The notes under the pieces were generated by a model that made no database searches, had not been told where the DNA came from, and saw nothing but the letters and a program-made list of their open reading frames with translations. From the NCBI RefSeq assembly GCF_000378145.1, contig NZ_KB899297.1:1-64000 (forward strand): 64,000 bases of DNA. Direction: 5' to 3'. Positions 42,300 through 50,615 of the stretch are shown here, one piece after another (position 1 is the stretch's first letter; every line of letters begins with the position of its first letter). A program made the translations under genes and the position numbers. This DNA is from Saccharibacillus kuerlensis DSM 22868. Its GTDB lineage: Bacteria; Bacillota; Bacilli; Paenibacillales; Paenibacillaceae.

Positions 42300-43055
42300 T
42301 TATACCGTCCCCTGAGCTTCTTTCGCCCGTGTCGCGTTCTGCAGCCGCTGCCAGTTCAATGCCCCGTATACGGAGTTGAACAGGTAAGCGACGTACATGA
42401 CGACAAGACCATAATCCGTGCTGTCCTGCAGGATCACGACGCGGACCCACAAAATGATCGAAAGCACGTTGACGATGACCCACAGCCACCACTGCTCCTT
42501 GAAGCGGAATACCATGAGCAGCTGCGCCGTTACCGACAGCACGACTGTAAGGCCGTCCAGATAAGGCTGGTGGCTGTCCAAAGAAACCAGCAGCTGCGCA
42601 TACGCCAACCATCCGATCACAATGACCACGGTAAGCCATACATACTGCAGCGCCTTTAACCCTTTGGCTTTGACTACGGAAACTTCTTCCGTTTTCTCGG
42701 ATACGCTGCCGCCTTTACCGTATTTCTCCTTCATCATGTGCCTGCTCCATATGTAGAACCCGATGAACTGGATAGCGAGATAGAACCAATTCAGCATGAA
42801 CTCGCCCATCAGATTCCATTGGTAAGCCAGGATCAAATAGGTACTGACCTGCACAAGCCCGAACGCGTAGTTGCTGATTTTGCCTTTTGCCACGAATGTC
42901 ACGCAGAGAATGCCTGTAAAGCCGGATACAAAACTGAGCCAGTTATCCGGATTCAGTGCGAATACGATAATTTGAATCGCCAGAAAGGCCAAGATGTATG
43001 CGGCTTCAAATGTGGTCCAACCGGAAAACAGTTCTCTTCTTAATCTCGCTGCCAT
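42300..43055 (-). CDS. pnuC: Nicotinamide riboside transporter PnuC
   Basis: 251 aa membrane protein, PnuC family, seven or eight helices. SFVSGFTGILCVTFVAKGKI (first helices), SNYAFGLVQVSTYLILAYQW, and MLNWFYLAIQFIGFYIWSRH with the conserved Trp/Asn residues of the binding pore are visible. Takes up nicotinamide riboside as NAD precursor by facilitated diffusion. ATG follows GGAGG by 7 bases. Monocistronic. No NiaR site or riboswitch was recognised. Confidence 0.93.
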   Translation of the reverse strand: MAARLRRELFSGWTTFEAAYILAFLAIQIIVFALNPDNWLSFVSGFTGILCVTFVAKGKISNYAFGLVQVSTYLILAYQWNLMGEFMLNWFYLAIQFIGFYIWSRHMMKEKYGKGGSVSEKTEEVSVVKAKGLKALQYVWLTVVIVIGWLAYAQLLVSLDSHQPYLDGLTVVLSVTAQLLMVFRFKEQWWLWVIVNVLSIILWVRVVILQDSTDYGLVVMYVAYLFNSVYGALNWQRLQNATRAKEAQGTV

Positions 43056-43164
43056 TCCAATTCCTCCGTATTCTCACTGTTCTGATTGGATGTTCATCCG
43101 TTCCTTTTAATGTATGCGGTTCATATTCCAGATGCAACCGCAACCCAGAAAAGTTCGCATAAAA

Positions 43165-43195
43165 AAGAACTTAAACCGATCCGGTCCAAGTTCTT
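43165..43195 (-). terminator. Terminator of the small membrane-protein gene
   Basis: AAGAACTT..ACCG pairs with CGGT..AAGTTCTT, followed by TTTTTT on the minus strand, 11 bases after the stop. Confidence 0.8.
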
Positions 43196-43205
43196 ACTTT
43201 GTTGA

Positions 43206-43376
43206 TTACTTCTCCATACGACTTAATCTTTTAGAAGTTAACAAGAATCCAATTCCAGAAAGAAGTGCTGTTGTAGCACCGATGATAGCTGCAATTCCAA
43301 TATCTCCATACATCATACTGCCCATCAAAATTGCAAGCACTCCAAAAATGATCAAAATAATGCCTATTATTTTCAA
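43206..43376 (-). CDS. Small two-helix membrane protein
   Basis: 56 aa from TTG 43376 (AGAGG 8 bases upstream): a first helix LKIIGIILIIFGVLAILMGS, then MMYGDIGIAAIIGATTALLS and a second helix ending in KRLSRMEK. A longer frame to 43457 is rejected because its first codons are the -35 and -10 boxes of a strong promoter. No family recognised. AT-rich. Confidence 0.55.
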   Translation of the reverse strand: MKIIGIILIIFGVLAILMGSMMYGDIGIAAIIGATTALLSGIGFLLTSKRLSRMEK

Positions 43377-43428
43377 CCCATCCGCCTCTTTCTCTTTATA
43401 ATTGTTCCATGCTTTTCCAAATGAATCA

Positions 43429-43457
43429 ATTATATAAAGATTAGTCGTAATGGTCAA
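43429..43457 (-). promoter_or_regulatory. Strong sigma-A promoter
   Basis: TTGACC (43457-43452) and TATAAT (43434-43429) are exactly 17 bases apart. Transcription would begin near 43422 and run into the small membrane-protein gene. Confidence 0.75.
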
Positions 43458-43516
43458 TCGCTAACTACTTTCGAGGAAACTTAATTCAATTTGAGATTCA
43501 GCAGGGATCCTCTATC

Positions 43517-44086
43517 TTACATCGTGCGCCGACGCAGCTCATGAAAATACTGCACGATCGGATGCTTCAATTTGATCGTCTCTGACATGTTCAGGATGCG
43601 CTTTTTCCCGACCCGCTTGTCTACCAGAGCCAGCACGTTCAGCAGAATATCTCGGCTCTCCAGATTTTCTTCGATCGAAGTCGAGAGAAATTTGTTAGCC
43701 GTCACGACGAAGTTCGATTTGGTTAGCGCCGCTTGGGCAGCCATCATCTCTTTGGCATGTTCCGTCGATTTCCGGCTTACAGCCATCACTTTCAGTCGAT
43801 CTTCAGGAATAGGGCCTTTAGCGCTCTGCCTGACGGCGTCGATCTCTGCCTCCGTGACCGGGATTTCAATCATCGAATCGTTCTTGATCTCGATTTCGCT
43901 TTGATACCACTTTATAAAACTATTTTTGTCGCTCATATTGAGGATGTTTTTCTTGTCGACCGCGATATGGCAGGTGCCTGCTTTGTCGGCGACATAACGG
44001 TAACTGGTCGAGCGGTATTCTACGGTTCCTTTTAACGCAGGAGCGAGAAAGCTCTCCAGCTGCTGCTGCAATTTACTCCAGGACAT
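43517..44086 (-). CDS. SF0329-type protein of unknown function
   Basis: 189 aa, soluble. MSWSKLQQQLESFLAPALKG, YRSTSYRYVADKAGTCHIAV and KKRILNMSETIKLKHPIVQY look like the uncharacterised SF0329 family seen in bacilli and enterics. The C terminus is basic. ATG 44086 is chosen for its AGGAGGG site at 5 bases. It lies 39 bases downstream of a serine-recombinase-like gene on the same strand, so the two probably share a transcript. The repeated NMS motif (ILNMSDK, ILNMSET) is notable. No activity can be assigned. Confidence 0.6.
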   Translation of the reverse strand: MSWSKLQQQLESFLAPALKGTVEYRSTSYRYVADKAGTCHIAVDKKNILNMSDKNSFIKWYQSEIEIKNDSMIEIPVTEAEIDAVRQSAKGPIPEDRLKVMAVSRKSTEHAKEMMAAQAALTKSNFVVTANKFLSTSIEENLESRDILLNVLALVDKRVGKKRILNMSETIKLKHPIVQYFHELRRRTM

Positions 44087-44125
44087 AAGTGCCCTCCTAT
44101 GTTTCATTAAAATGTGAATGAGTCG

Positions 44126-44668
44126 TCAATTCTCCAAATACCGATACAGGGTCGTCTTGCTGATCCCCGTTTGTTCTTTGATCTGCGCTAGACTGTACTG
44201 CTTGCTCTCATACATCTGGATCGCCTTCTTAACGTTATCGTCCAACTTACGCGGTCTGCCTACCTTGGCTCCTCTTTGTTTCGCTTCGTACATGCCTCTG
44301 ATTGTATTTTCTCTTACGATATCCTGCTGCAAATTCAATAAAGAGTGCGCGTTGGCGCGAAACTGCCGACCAGCCGCAATTTGGGTATCGATCTCCTCGC
44401 CTATTGAAAACAGATAAGCCCCTTTTTGATCCAAATCGTCCAGCACCTCAATCAGATGCCGGGTCGAATCCGCCAACACAAACAGCTTGGCAACGACCAG
44501 CGTATCCCCTTCCTGTAGTTGAAGAAGGGCGCTATCCAACGCAGTTCTTCTTTTCGCGGAAGCATGTTCTTCGATCATGTAAAAGTCACAGGGAACGGCC
44601 TGCAGCAGACGTGTCTGTTCCTTGCAGTCCGCATCTTCCTGATAAGGTCTCATATAACCGATTTTCAT
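44126..44668 (-). CDS. Serine-recombinase-like protein lacking the catalytic serine
   Basis: 180 aa with resolvase/invertase layout. The N-terminal fold (MKIGYMRPYQEDADCKEQTR) is followed by ALDSALLQLQEGDTLVVAKL and LADSTRHLIEVLDDL. A long E helix ends in GMYEAKQRGAKVGRPRK, and a Hin-type helix-turn-helix closes the protein (YSLAQIKEQTGISKTTLYRY). Active relatives begin YxRVS with Ser as nucleophile. Here it is YMRPY, so strand exchange looks impossible and a DNA-binding regulator is more likely. ATG has AAGGAG upstream. The upstream gap holds two 17-base direct repeats (44708-44741), a plausible self-binding site. Partnered with the SF0329-type gene. Confidence 0.75.
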   Translation of the reverse strand: MKIGYMRPYQEDADCKEQTRLLQAVPCDFYMIEEHASAKRRTALDSALLQLQEGDTLVVAKLFVLADSTRHLIEVLDDLDQKGAYLFSIGEEIDTQIAAGRQFRANAHSLLNLQQDIVRENTIRGMYEAKQRGAKVGRPRKLDDNVKKAIQMYESKQYSLAQIKEQTGISKTTLYRYLEN

Positions 44669-44707
44669 ATTGAATTTCTCCTTGTTTCATAAAAGACATT
44701 AAAAATG

Positions 44708-44741
44708 TAAAAGATAATAAAACATAAAAGATAATAAAACA
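44708..44741. repeat. 17-base tandem direct repeat upstream of the recombinase-like gene
   Basis: TAAAAGATAATAAAACA occurs twice without a gap, about 40 bases upstream of the start codon of the recombinase-like gene. It may be an operator for that protein or form part of its promoter. Confidence 0.7.
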
Positions 44742-44874
44742 AAGCCAAAAAAGCACCAAAAAGGTTCCATTTAGGTTCGATGCGTGATAAGATCGTGTTG
44801 CTGATAACGGACCTGACTTTCATGAGAGTTGAAAGTCGACAAAATAAATCAAATAAGGAGTGTCGTACAAAACA

Positions 44875-46335
44875 ATGAGTCAACTCAAAACAGAATGGTT
44901 CTCCAACGTCAAAGGAGACATCCTCGCGGGAATAGTCGTCGCGCTGGCCCTGATCCCCGAAGCGATCGCATTCTCGATTATCGCCGGAGTCGATCCCATG
45001 GTCGGGCTGTACGCCTCGTTCTGCATCGCGGTCATTACCGCCTTTATCGGCGGAAGACCGGGCATGATTTCTGCCGCTACCGGTGCAATGGCACTGCTGA
45101 TGGTTCCGCTCGTACGGGATCACGGCTTACAATATTTGCTCGCGGCCACGCTGCTGACAGGCGTCATCCAATTCCTATTCGGCGTGCTGAAGATCGCCAA
45201 GCTGATGAAGTTTATTCCCAGAGCCGTCATGATCGGCTTCGTTAACGCACTGGCTATTTTGATCTTTTTGGCCCAAGTGCCTCATTTTGTCGGTATCTCT
45301 ACGATAACATATGTACTCGTCGCGGTAACCCTTCTTATCGTGTATGGGCTGCCAAGATTTTTCAAAGCGATTCCGGCGCCTTTGATCGCAATCGTCGTGC
45401 TGACCGCGGTCGTAATCTTCGGCAGCATTCAAGTCGGAACGGTCGGCGATCTGGGCATCATTACGCAGTCCCTTCCTTCGTTCCTGATCCCCAACGTGCC
45501 GCTCAACTTGGAGACGCTGATGATTATTTTGCCTTTCTCCGTCTCGCTCGCTATCGTAGGCTTGGTGGAATCACTGCTGACCGCTTCGATTGTAGACGAT
45601 ATGACGGGAACCGGGAGCAACAAACATAAAGAAGCCCGCGGACAAGGCATTGCCAACTTCGTAACCGGCTTCTTCGGCGGCATGGCCGGCTGCGCGATGA
45701 TCGGTCAATCCGTCATTAACGTCAAATCGGGCGGTCGGGGCAGACTTTCCACCTTGGTGGCCGGGGTATTCCTGATGTTCCTGATTCTTGTACTGGGCGG
45801 CATCGTCGTTCAGATTCCGATGCCGGTACTTGCCGGGATCATGATCATGGTTTCCATCGGCACCTTCGATTGGTCTTCCTTCTCTTATCTGCGCAAAGCG
45901 CCGCGAAGCGACGCTCTCGTCATGCTTGTCACAGTCGCGATTGTCATTATGACGGACAATCTCGCTCTGGGCGTGCTTGCCGGCGTGCTGCTCAGCGCTA
46001 TTCTGTTCGCGGCGAAGATTTCCAGAATTCAGGTCGTCAAGCAGGAGTCTGGCGATACCATCATCTACGGTATCCAAGGTCAGCTGTTTTTCGCTTCCGT
46101 GGAAGAGTTCGTCGATCACTTTGATTTCAGCCTTGTGAACGCCAAAGTGGTATTGGACTTCTCGGAAGCTCATATTTGGGACGATTCCGGTGTAGGCGCG
46201 GTGGACAAAGTCATCATTAAATATCGAGCCGGCGGCAACGAAGTTGTGGTCAGAGGTCTTAATCCTTCCAGCGAAAAAATCATTAATAAACTCGCCGTTT
46301 ATCATGATGCCAATGCCCAATTGAAGTCCCATTAA
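44875..46335 (+). CDS. SulP family inorganic anion transporter
   Basis: 486 aa. About 12 to 14 helices with the SulP landmark [40 protein letters not shown] near the N terminus, then a C-terminal STAS domain (about 400-480, [20 protein letters not shown]). Similar to Bacillus subtilis YbaR. Transports sulfate or bicarbonate in relatives; the ion is not determinable. ATG 44875 has AGGAG 14 bases away; a GTG at 44860 would overlap that site. Followed 21 bases later by a UspA gene in the same operon. Confidence 0.9.
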   Translation: MSQLKTEWFSNVKGDILAGIVVALALIPEAIAFSIIAGVDPMVGLYASFCIAVITAFIGGRPGMISAATGAMALLMVPLVRDHGLQYLLAATLLTGVIQFLFGVLKIAKLMKFIPRAVMIGFVNALAILIFLAQVPHFVGISTITYVLVAVTLLIVYGLPRFFKAIPAPLIAIVVLTAVVIFGSIQVGTVGDLGIITQSLPSFLIPNVPLNLETLMIILPFSVSLAIVGLVESLLTASIVDDMTGTGSNKHKEARGQGIANFVTGFFGGMAGCAMIGQSVINVKSGGRGRLSTLVAGVFLMFLILVLGGIVVQIPMPVLAGIMIMVSIGTFDWSSFSYLRKAPRSDALVMLVTVAIVIMTDNLALGVLAGVLLSAILFAAKISRIQVVKQESGDTIIYGIQGQLFFASVEEFVDHFDFSLVNAKVVLDFSEAHIWDDSGVGAVDKVIIKYRAGGNEVVVRGLNPSSEKIINKLAVYHDANAQLKSH

Positions 46336-46356
46336 TTCATTCAGGAGGAATGTGCC

Positions 46357-46776
46357 ATGTATTCACACCTTTTGCTGGCTGCCGACGGGTCGAAAAATGC
46401 GCTGCGGGCCGCCCATGAAGCTTTGAAAATCGCTTCCGCCATGCCGGGATGCAAAATCGAGATTTTGTTTGTTATCGATAATTCCAAAGTTAAAGAAGAA
46501 GTTCTTCATTCGCAAAATCAGGAAGAGCGGGAGTACAAGCGGCATCAGAAACTGCTTCCGATCGAAGAAGTGTTTGCCGATCAAGGCATCCCGCATCATT
46601 TCACGACCATTCATGGAGATCCCGGCCCGGCTATTGTCGACTACGCCAAAAAGAACGAAATCGATCTGATTATTCTGGGCAGCCGCGGTCTGAACGCCCT
46701 ACAGGAATTCGTGCTCGGCAGCGTCAGCCACAAGGTTGTCAAAAGGGCCTCCTGCCCGGTCATGATCGTCAAGTAA
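46357..46776 (+). CDS. Universal stress protein (UspA family)
   Basis: 139 aa single Usp domain: MYSHLLLAADGSKNALRAAH at the N terminus and the ATP-binding motif IDLIILGSRGLNALQEFVLG, then SVSHKVVKRASCPVMIVK. The G-x2-G-x9-G-S pattern is present, so it likely binds ATP. AGGAGG precedes ATG by 8 bases. SulP-UspA pairs are common in Firmicutes; the Usp may gate the transporter (inference). Confidence 0.9.
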   Translation: MYSHLLLAADGSKNALRAAHEALKIASAMPGCKIEILFVIDNSKVKEEVLHSQNQEEREYKRHQKLLPIEEVFADQGIPHHFTTIHGDPGPAIVDYAKKNEIDLIILGSRGLNALQEFVLGSVSHKVVKRASCPVMIVK

Positions 46777-46816
46777 CCTTTTTGCCTTTCGATCCCAACC
46801 ATCCCCTTACCGCAGG

Positions 46817-46843
46817 AAGACCTTTGCTTCTCGCAAAGGTCTT
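46817..46843 (+). terminator. Terminator of the SulP-UspA operon
   Basis: AAGACCTTTGC / GCAAAGGTCTT with a 5-base loop and a T-run, 40 bases past the stop. Confidence 0.8.
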
Positions 46844-46890
46844 TTCTATGTGATATAAACCATACAAACAGAAATCAGGAGGCATTATTC

Positions 46891-47418
46891 ATGAAGTTGA
46901 TCCAACAATTCATTCACCGCGACGTATCGTCGCTTGAAGGCAGAACGTTTGAGAGAAAAGCGGCCAGAGCCGTCATCATGCGCGGGTCCGATATTTTGCT
47001 GATTTATACAAAGCGCTATAACGACTACAGCTTTCCCGGCGGCGGTCTTGAAGCCGATGAAGACGAGTACGCCGGACTATGCCGGGAAGTGACTGAAGAA
47101 ACCGGAGCTGTCGATGTCGAGATCGTAAGCGAGCTGGGTTATATCGAAGAGTACAGACCGCATTATAAAGACAACTATGATCTGATCCATATGCTTTCCT
47201 ACTATTATGTTTGTTCAATCGGAGAACATCTGGGCGAAGCTTCGCCGGAAGATTACGAAATTGCTAACGGTTCATCCGCCGTATGGGTCGATCTGAACGA
47301 AGCTATCCGGTATAACCGGCGGGTGATCGCGGATCAAGAAGCTTCAATGGGATTTTCGATCGAACGGGAAACGTTGGTATTGGAACTGTTGGCATCCCCT
47401 GCTAACCTTCCCGTATAA
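46891..47418 (+). CDS. Nudix hydrolase
   Basis: 175 aa. The Nudix box is complete: GGGLEADEDEYAGLCREVTE then ETGA (G-x5-E-x7-REVTEETG), about residues 49-72. The strand YSFPGGG and YYVCSIGE are typical of the fold. Hydrolyses a nucleoside diphosphate linked to another group; substrate unknown. AGGAGG is 8 bases before ATG. Monocistronic. Confidence 0.9.
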   Translation: MKLIQQFIHRDVSSLEGRTFERKAARAVIMRGSDILLIYTKRYNDYSFPGGGLEADEDEYAGLCREVTEETGAVDVEIVSELGYIEEYRPHYKDNYDLIHMLSYYYVCSIGEHLGEASPEDYEIANGSSAVWVDLNEAIRYNRRVIADQEASMGFSIERETLVLELLASPANLPV

Positions 47419-47457
47419 CTATTATTCACAAACAAATGTGCTAATCCGTGTTCAAAC

Positions 47458-48000
<543 letters not shown>

Positions 48001-48453
48001 TTAATAACTCCGCTTGTTTCCCTTTTTTACAAACTCCCAGTCTTTCTCGATATTTCTCCGAATTCGCTGCAGCTGATCAAACACGTCTGCTTTTTCTTCT
48101 TCTGAAAAGCCTTGTAAAGCAATATGGTTGGAGTAGATGTTTTCTTTTTTGATGAAGGGATACACCTTTTCACTTTTAGCCGTTGGAAAAAGCCTCTTTA
48201 TTTTTTTATTCTGAGCATCTTCTTTCTTTTCGATAAATCCATTTCTTTCTAACTTTTGGAGAGCACGTGTAGCGGTGGATCGATCAACTTTGATCATGTC
48301 CAGCAGCTGTTCCTGAATAATGCCCGGATTTTCGCAGATTCGAACCACATATAGATACTGTCCTTTGGTCAGGTCAAACTCTCTGAATTCGATATTACTG
48401 ATGGAATCCAAGGCCCTTGCAATCATGCCTATTTCGCGCAGAATCTCTTTCAT
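48001..48453 (-). CDS. MarR family regulator
   Basis: 150 aa. Winged-helix core FDLTKGQYLYVVRICENPG, MIKVDRSTATRALQKLERNG and FIEKKEDAQNKKIKRLFPTA are typical of MarR. ATG directly after AAGGAGGTACTC. First in an operon with paiA, so probably a local repressor. TTGCAAAC and TTTGCAAC motifs lie in the 80 bases upstream. Confidence 0.9.
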   Translation of the reverse strand: MKEILREIGMIARALDSISNIEFREFDLTKGQYLYVVRICENPGIIQEQLLDMIKVDRSTATRALQKLERNGFIEKKEDAQNKKIKRLFPTAKSEKVYPFIKKENIYSNHIALQGFSEEEKADVFDQLQRIRRNIEKDWEFVKKGNKRSY

Positions 48454-48551
48454 GAGTACCTCCTTCTAAAAATTTCATTGCAAACGAAAAACAGGATATA
48501 TTTAATTTATTGTGTTTTTATTGAATTTGCAACAAAAATCAATGTTCGAAA

Positions 48552-48671
48552 TTAACACTGCTTCATATATCGATGATACTCAGCAGCCACAACGGGATTA
48601 TCAATCATATTCTTGATGTGGGCCATATCCAATGCCTCTTCAATCGAATATTCAAGTTGATGAACAAGCAT
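48552..48671 (-). CDS. Possible 39-aa protein or gene tail
   Basis: The frame reads MLVHQLEYSIEEALDMAHIK, then NMIDNPVVAAEYHRYMKQC and a stop. Protein-like composition, but a terminator lies 15 bases upstream and no ribosome binding site is seen. Perhaps a stub of a deleted gene. Nothing else is visible in the 48454-48843 gap. Confidence 0.25.
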   Translation of the reverse strand: MLVHQLEYSIEEALDMAHIKNMIDNPVVAAEYHRYMKQC

Positions 48672-48685
48672 AAGACTTCACAAAA

Positions 48686-48712
48686 AAAGACGCGAACTCA
48701 TTCGCGTCTTTT
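48686..48712 (-). terminator. Terminator of the alpha-glucoside operon
   Basis: AAAAGACGCGAA-CTCA-TTCGCGTCTTTT, with further T on the minus strand, lies 132 bases past the last permease. Confidence 0.85.
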
Positions 48713-48843
48713 TTCGTGTCTGTCTCATTTACTCCTTTACTCACTCCAAACCCCATCCCTTAAACAGTGCTTCAGCCTCCATATACACAGTCCGTAGGAA
48801 CGATTATTTAGAGCCGGCAGCCAATCCCCTCTTTATCGCGAGA

Positions 48844-49710
48844 TTACTTGACCGCTCCTTCTGTGACCCCTTTGATGAAGTATTTTTGCAGGAACAAGTA
48901 CAGCACGACGATTGGAATAATCGAACCGAACACAGCAGGGAAGATCAATTCCCACGGGTTGCTGAACTGTCCGGCGAGCATCTTGGCATAGTACAGCTCA
49001 AGGGTCAGTGTTTTGTACTCCGCATTGCCCAGCACAAGGAACGGCAGCAGATAGTCGTTCCAGATCCAGAGCGCATTCAAGATAATGACCGTTACTGTAA
49101 TCGGCTGCACCAGTGGGAATACGACTCGGAAAAAGAGGCTTCCGATGCTTGCGCCGTCGATCAGCGCCGCTTCTTCGAGCGCCAGCGGAACGCTGCGTAT
49201 AAAGCCATGGTACAGAAATACCGACATGCCGAGTCCGAAACCTCCGTACATCAGAATGAGTCCCGGAATGTTCTTGAGACCGAATGATTCGAATTGATGA
49301 ATAAGCGGATACATCAGCGATTGGAAAGGCACCAGCATGGCCGCCGTCAGAACGAGCAGCAGAATCCGGCTGCTGAGAGAATTGTTGCGCACAAGCATCC
49401 AGGACAGCAGCGAAGAGCAGAAAACGATCAGACCGACCGACAAAATGGTAATGCCTGCCGTAATCAGTGCTGCCTGAACAAAATGGATCTGGGTCAGTGC
49501 ACTCGAGATATAGGCGAACGACCATTCCTTCGGCAGCGCCATCGGCTGGGCCACGATTGCTCCCTGGTCCTTAAACGAGTTGACGAACAGGAACAGCAGT
49601 GGAAACAGCGTGCACAGCGCAAGCAGAATTAGAGCGGCATACGCCGCAATTCTGCCTCCCGGAAGGCGGAGGGCTGGTTTGCGAACTTCAGGCGAAGCAG
49701 CGCGGATCAT
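48844..49710 (-). CDS. Carbohydrate ABC transporter permease, MalG-like
   Basis: 288 aa, six helices, type I importer fold. The EAA loop is EEAALIDGASIGSLFFRVVF followed by PLVQP (about 187-211), which docks on the ATPase. Last gene of the operon; its ATG overlaps the preceding permease stop by four bases. With its partner it forms the sugar channel. No ATPase is encoded here, so a shared MsmX-type ATPase is expected from elsewhere on the chromosome. Confidence 0.92.
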   Translation of the reverse strand: MIRAASPEVRKPALRLPGGRIAAYAALILLALCTLFPLLFLFVNSFKDQGAIVAQPMALPKEWSFAYISSALTQIHFVQAALITAGITILSVGLIVFCSSLLSWMLVRNNSLSSRILLLVLTAAMLVPFQSLMYPLIHQFESFGLKNIPGLILMYGGFGLGMSVFLYHGFIRSVPLALEEAALIDGASIGSLFFRVVFPLVQPITVTVIILNALWIWNDYLLPFLVLGNAEYKTLTLELYYAKMLAGQFSNPWELIFPAVFGSIIPIVVLYLFLQKYFIKGVTEGAVK

Positions 49711-50594
49711 GCGTCCACCTCCTTTTTCTTCGTGATATAGACTTGAATCAGGCCGATGATAGCGACCAGAACGAAGAAGACAACAGCTTGAGCTTGTGCC
49801 TGACCGTAATCCGGCGGCTGCGTATAGCGGACAGTCCGCAGAATCTGCAGCGACAGCATCGACGTATTGAACGAGCCGTTTGTCAGCGCAACGTTCTGAT
49901 CCAGCAGCTTCAGGCAGCTGGCCAGCGTCAGGAACAGCACGATCGTGATCGACGGCATGAGCATCGGCAGCGTAATATAACGGAACTTGGTCCAGGCATT
50001 CGCTCCGTCGAGCGAGCCCGCTTCATACAGATCACGCGGAATATTGTTCAGGCCGGCAACGAAGATGATCATCATGTAGCCCGCCATCTGCCAGGTCACC
50101 ATAATGACGAGAGCAAACAGATTTTTTGTCGAGTCCTGAGTCATGTTGGTCAGAAATTCGATATTCAACCCGCCCTCGCCGAACATTCGGTTGAAGACAT
50201 TTTGGAAAATAAACTGCCAGATAAACCCCAGCGCAAGTCCGCCCAGCAGATTCGGCAGGAAAAAGACGGTGCGGAACAGGGCAACGCGCTTCCCGGCATA
50301 ATCGAGCAGCAGCGCCAGCAGCAGTCCCGCTGCGCTGATCGAGATCACCGCAAGTGCCGTAAATTCAAGCGTATACAGCAGGGCGTGCAGGAACTGACGG
50401 CTCTGGAAGATGCGCGTGTAATTGTCCAGCCCGACGAAGGAAGACCAAGCGCTTCCTCCGACGAAATAGGTGCCGCGCCATGACGTAAACGAATAGAACA
50501 AGCCAATCAGGAACGGCACCAGCACGACAGCGGCGAACAGGATCAAGCCTGGCAGCGCCAGAGGCCAAAACCATTTCTTGTAATAACCACTCAT
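49707..50594 (-). CDS. Carbohydrate ABC transporter permease, MalF-like
   Basis: 295 aa, six helices. The EAA-type loop YEAGSLDGANAWTKFRYITL followed by PMLMP (about 191-215) is intact. Starts 21 bases after the binding-protein stop and overlaps the MalG-like gene. Works with the lipoprotein and the second permease in uptake of malto- or isomalto-type oligosaccharides (inferred from the GH13 partner). Confidence 0.92.
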   Translation of the reverse strand: MSGYYKKWFWPLALPGLILFAAVVLVPFLIGLFYSFTSWRGTYFVGGSAWSSFVGLDNYTRIFQSRQFLHALLYTLEFTALAVISISAAGLLLALLLDYAGKRVALFRTVFFLPNLLGGLALGFIWQFIFQNVFNRMFGEGGLNIEFLTNMTQDSTKNLFALVIMVTWQMAGYMMIIFVAGLNNIPRDLYEAGSLDGANAWTKFRYITLPMLMPSITIVLFLTLASCLKLLDQNVALTNGSFNTSMLSLQILRTVRYTQPPDYGQAQAQAVVFFVLVAIIGLIQVYITKKKEVDA

Positions 50595-50615
50595 TTCAGC
50601 AGCCTCCCTATACTT

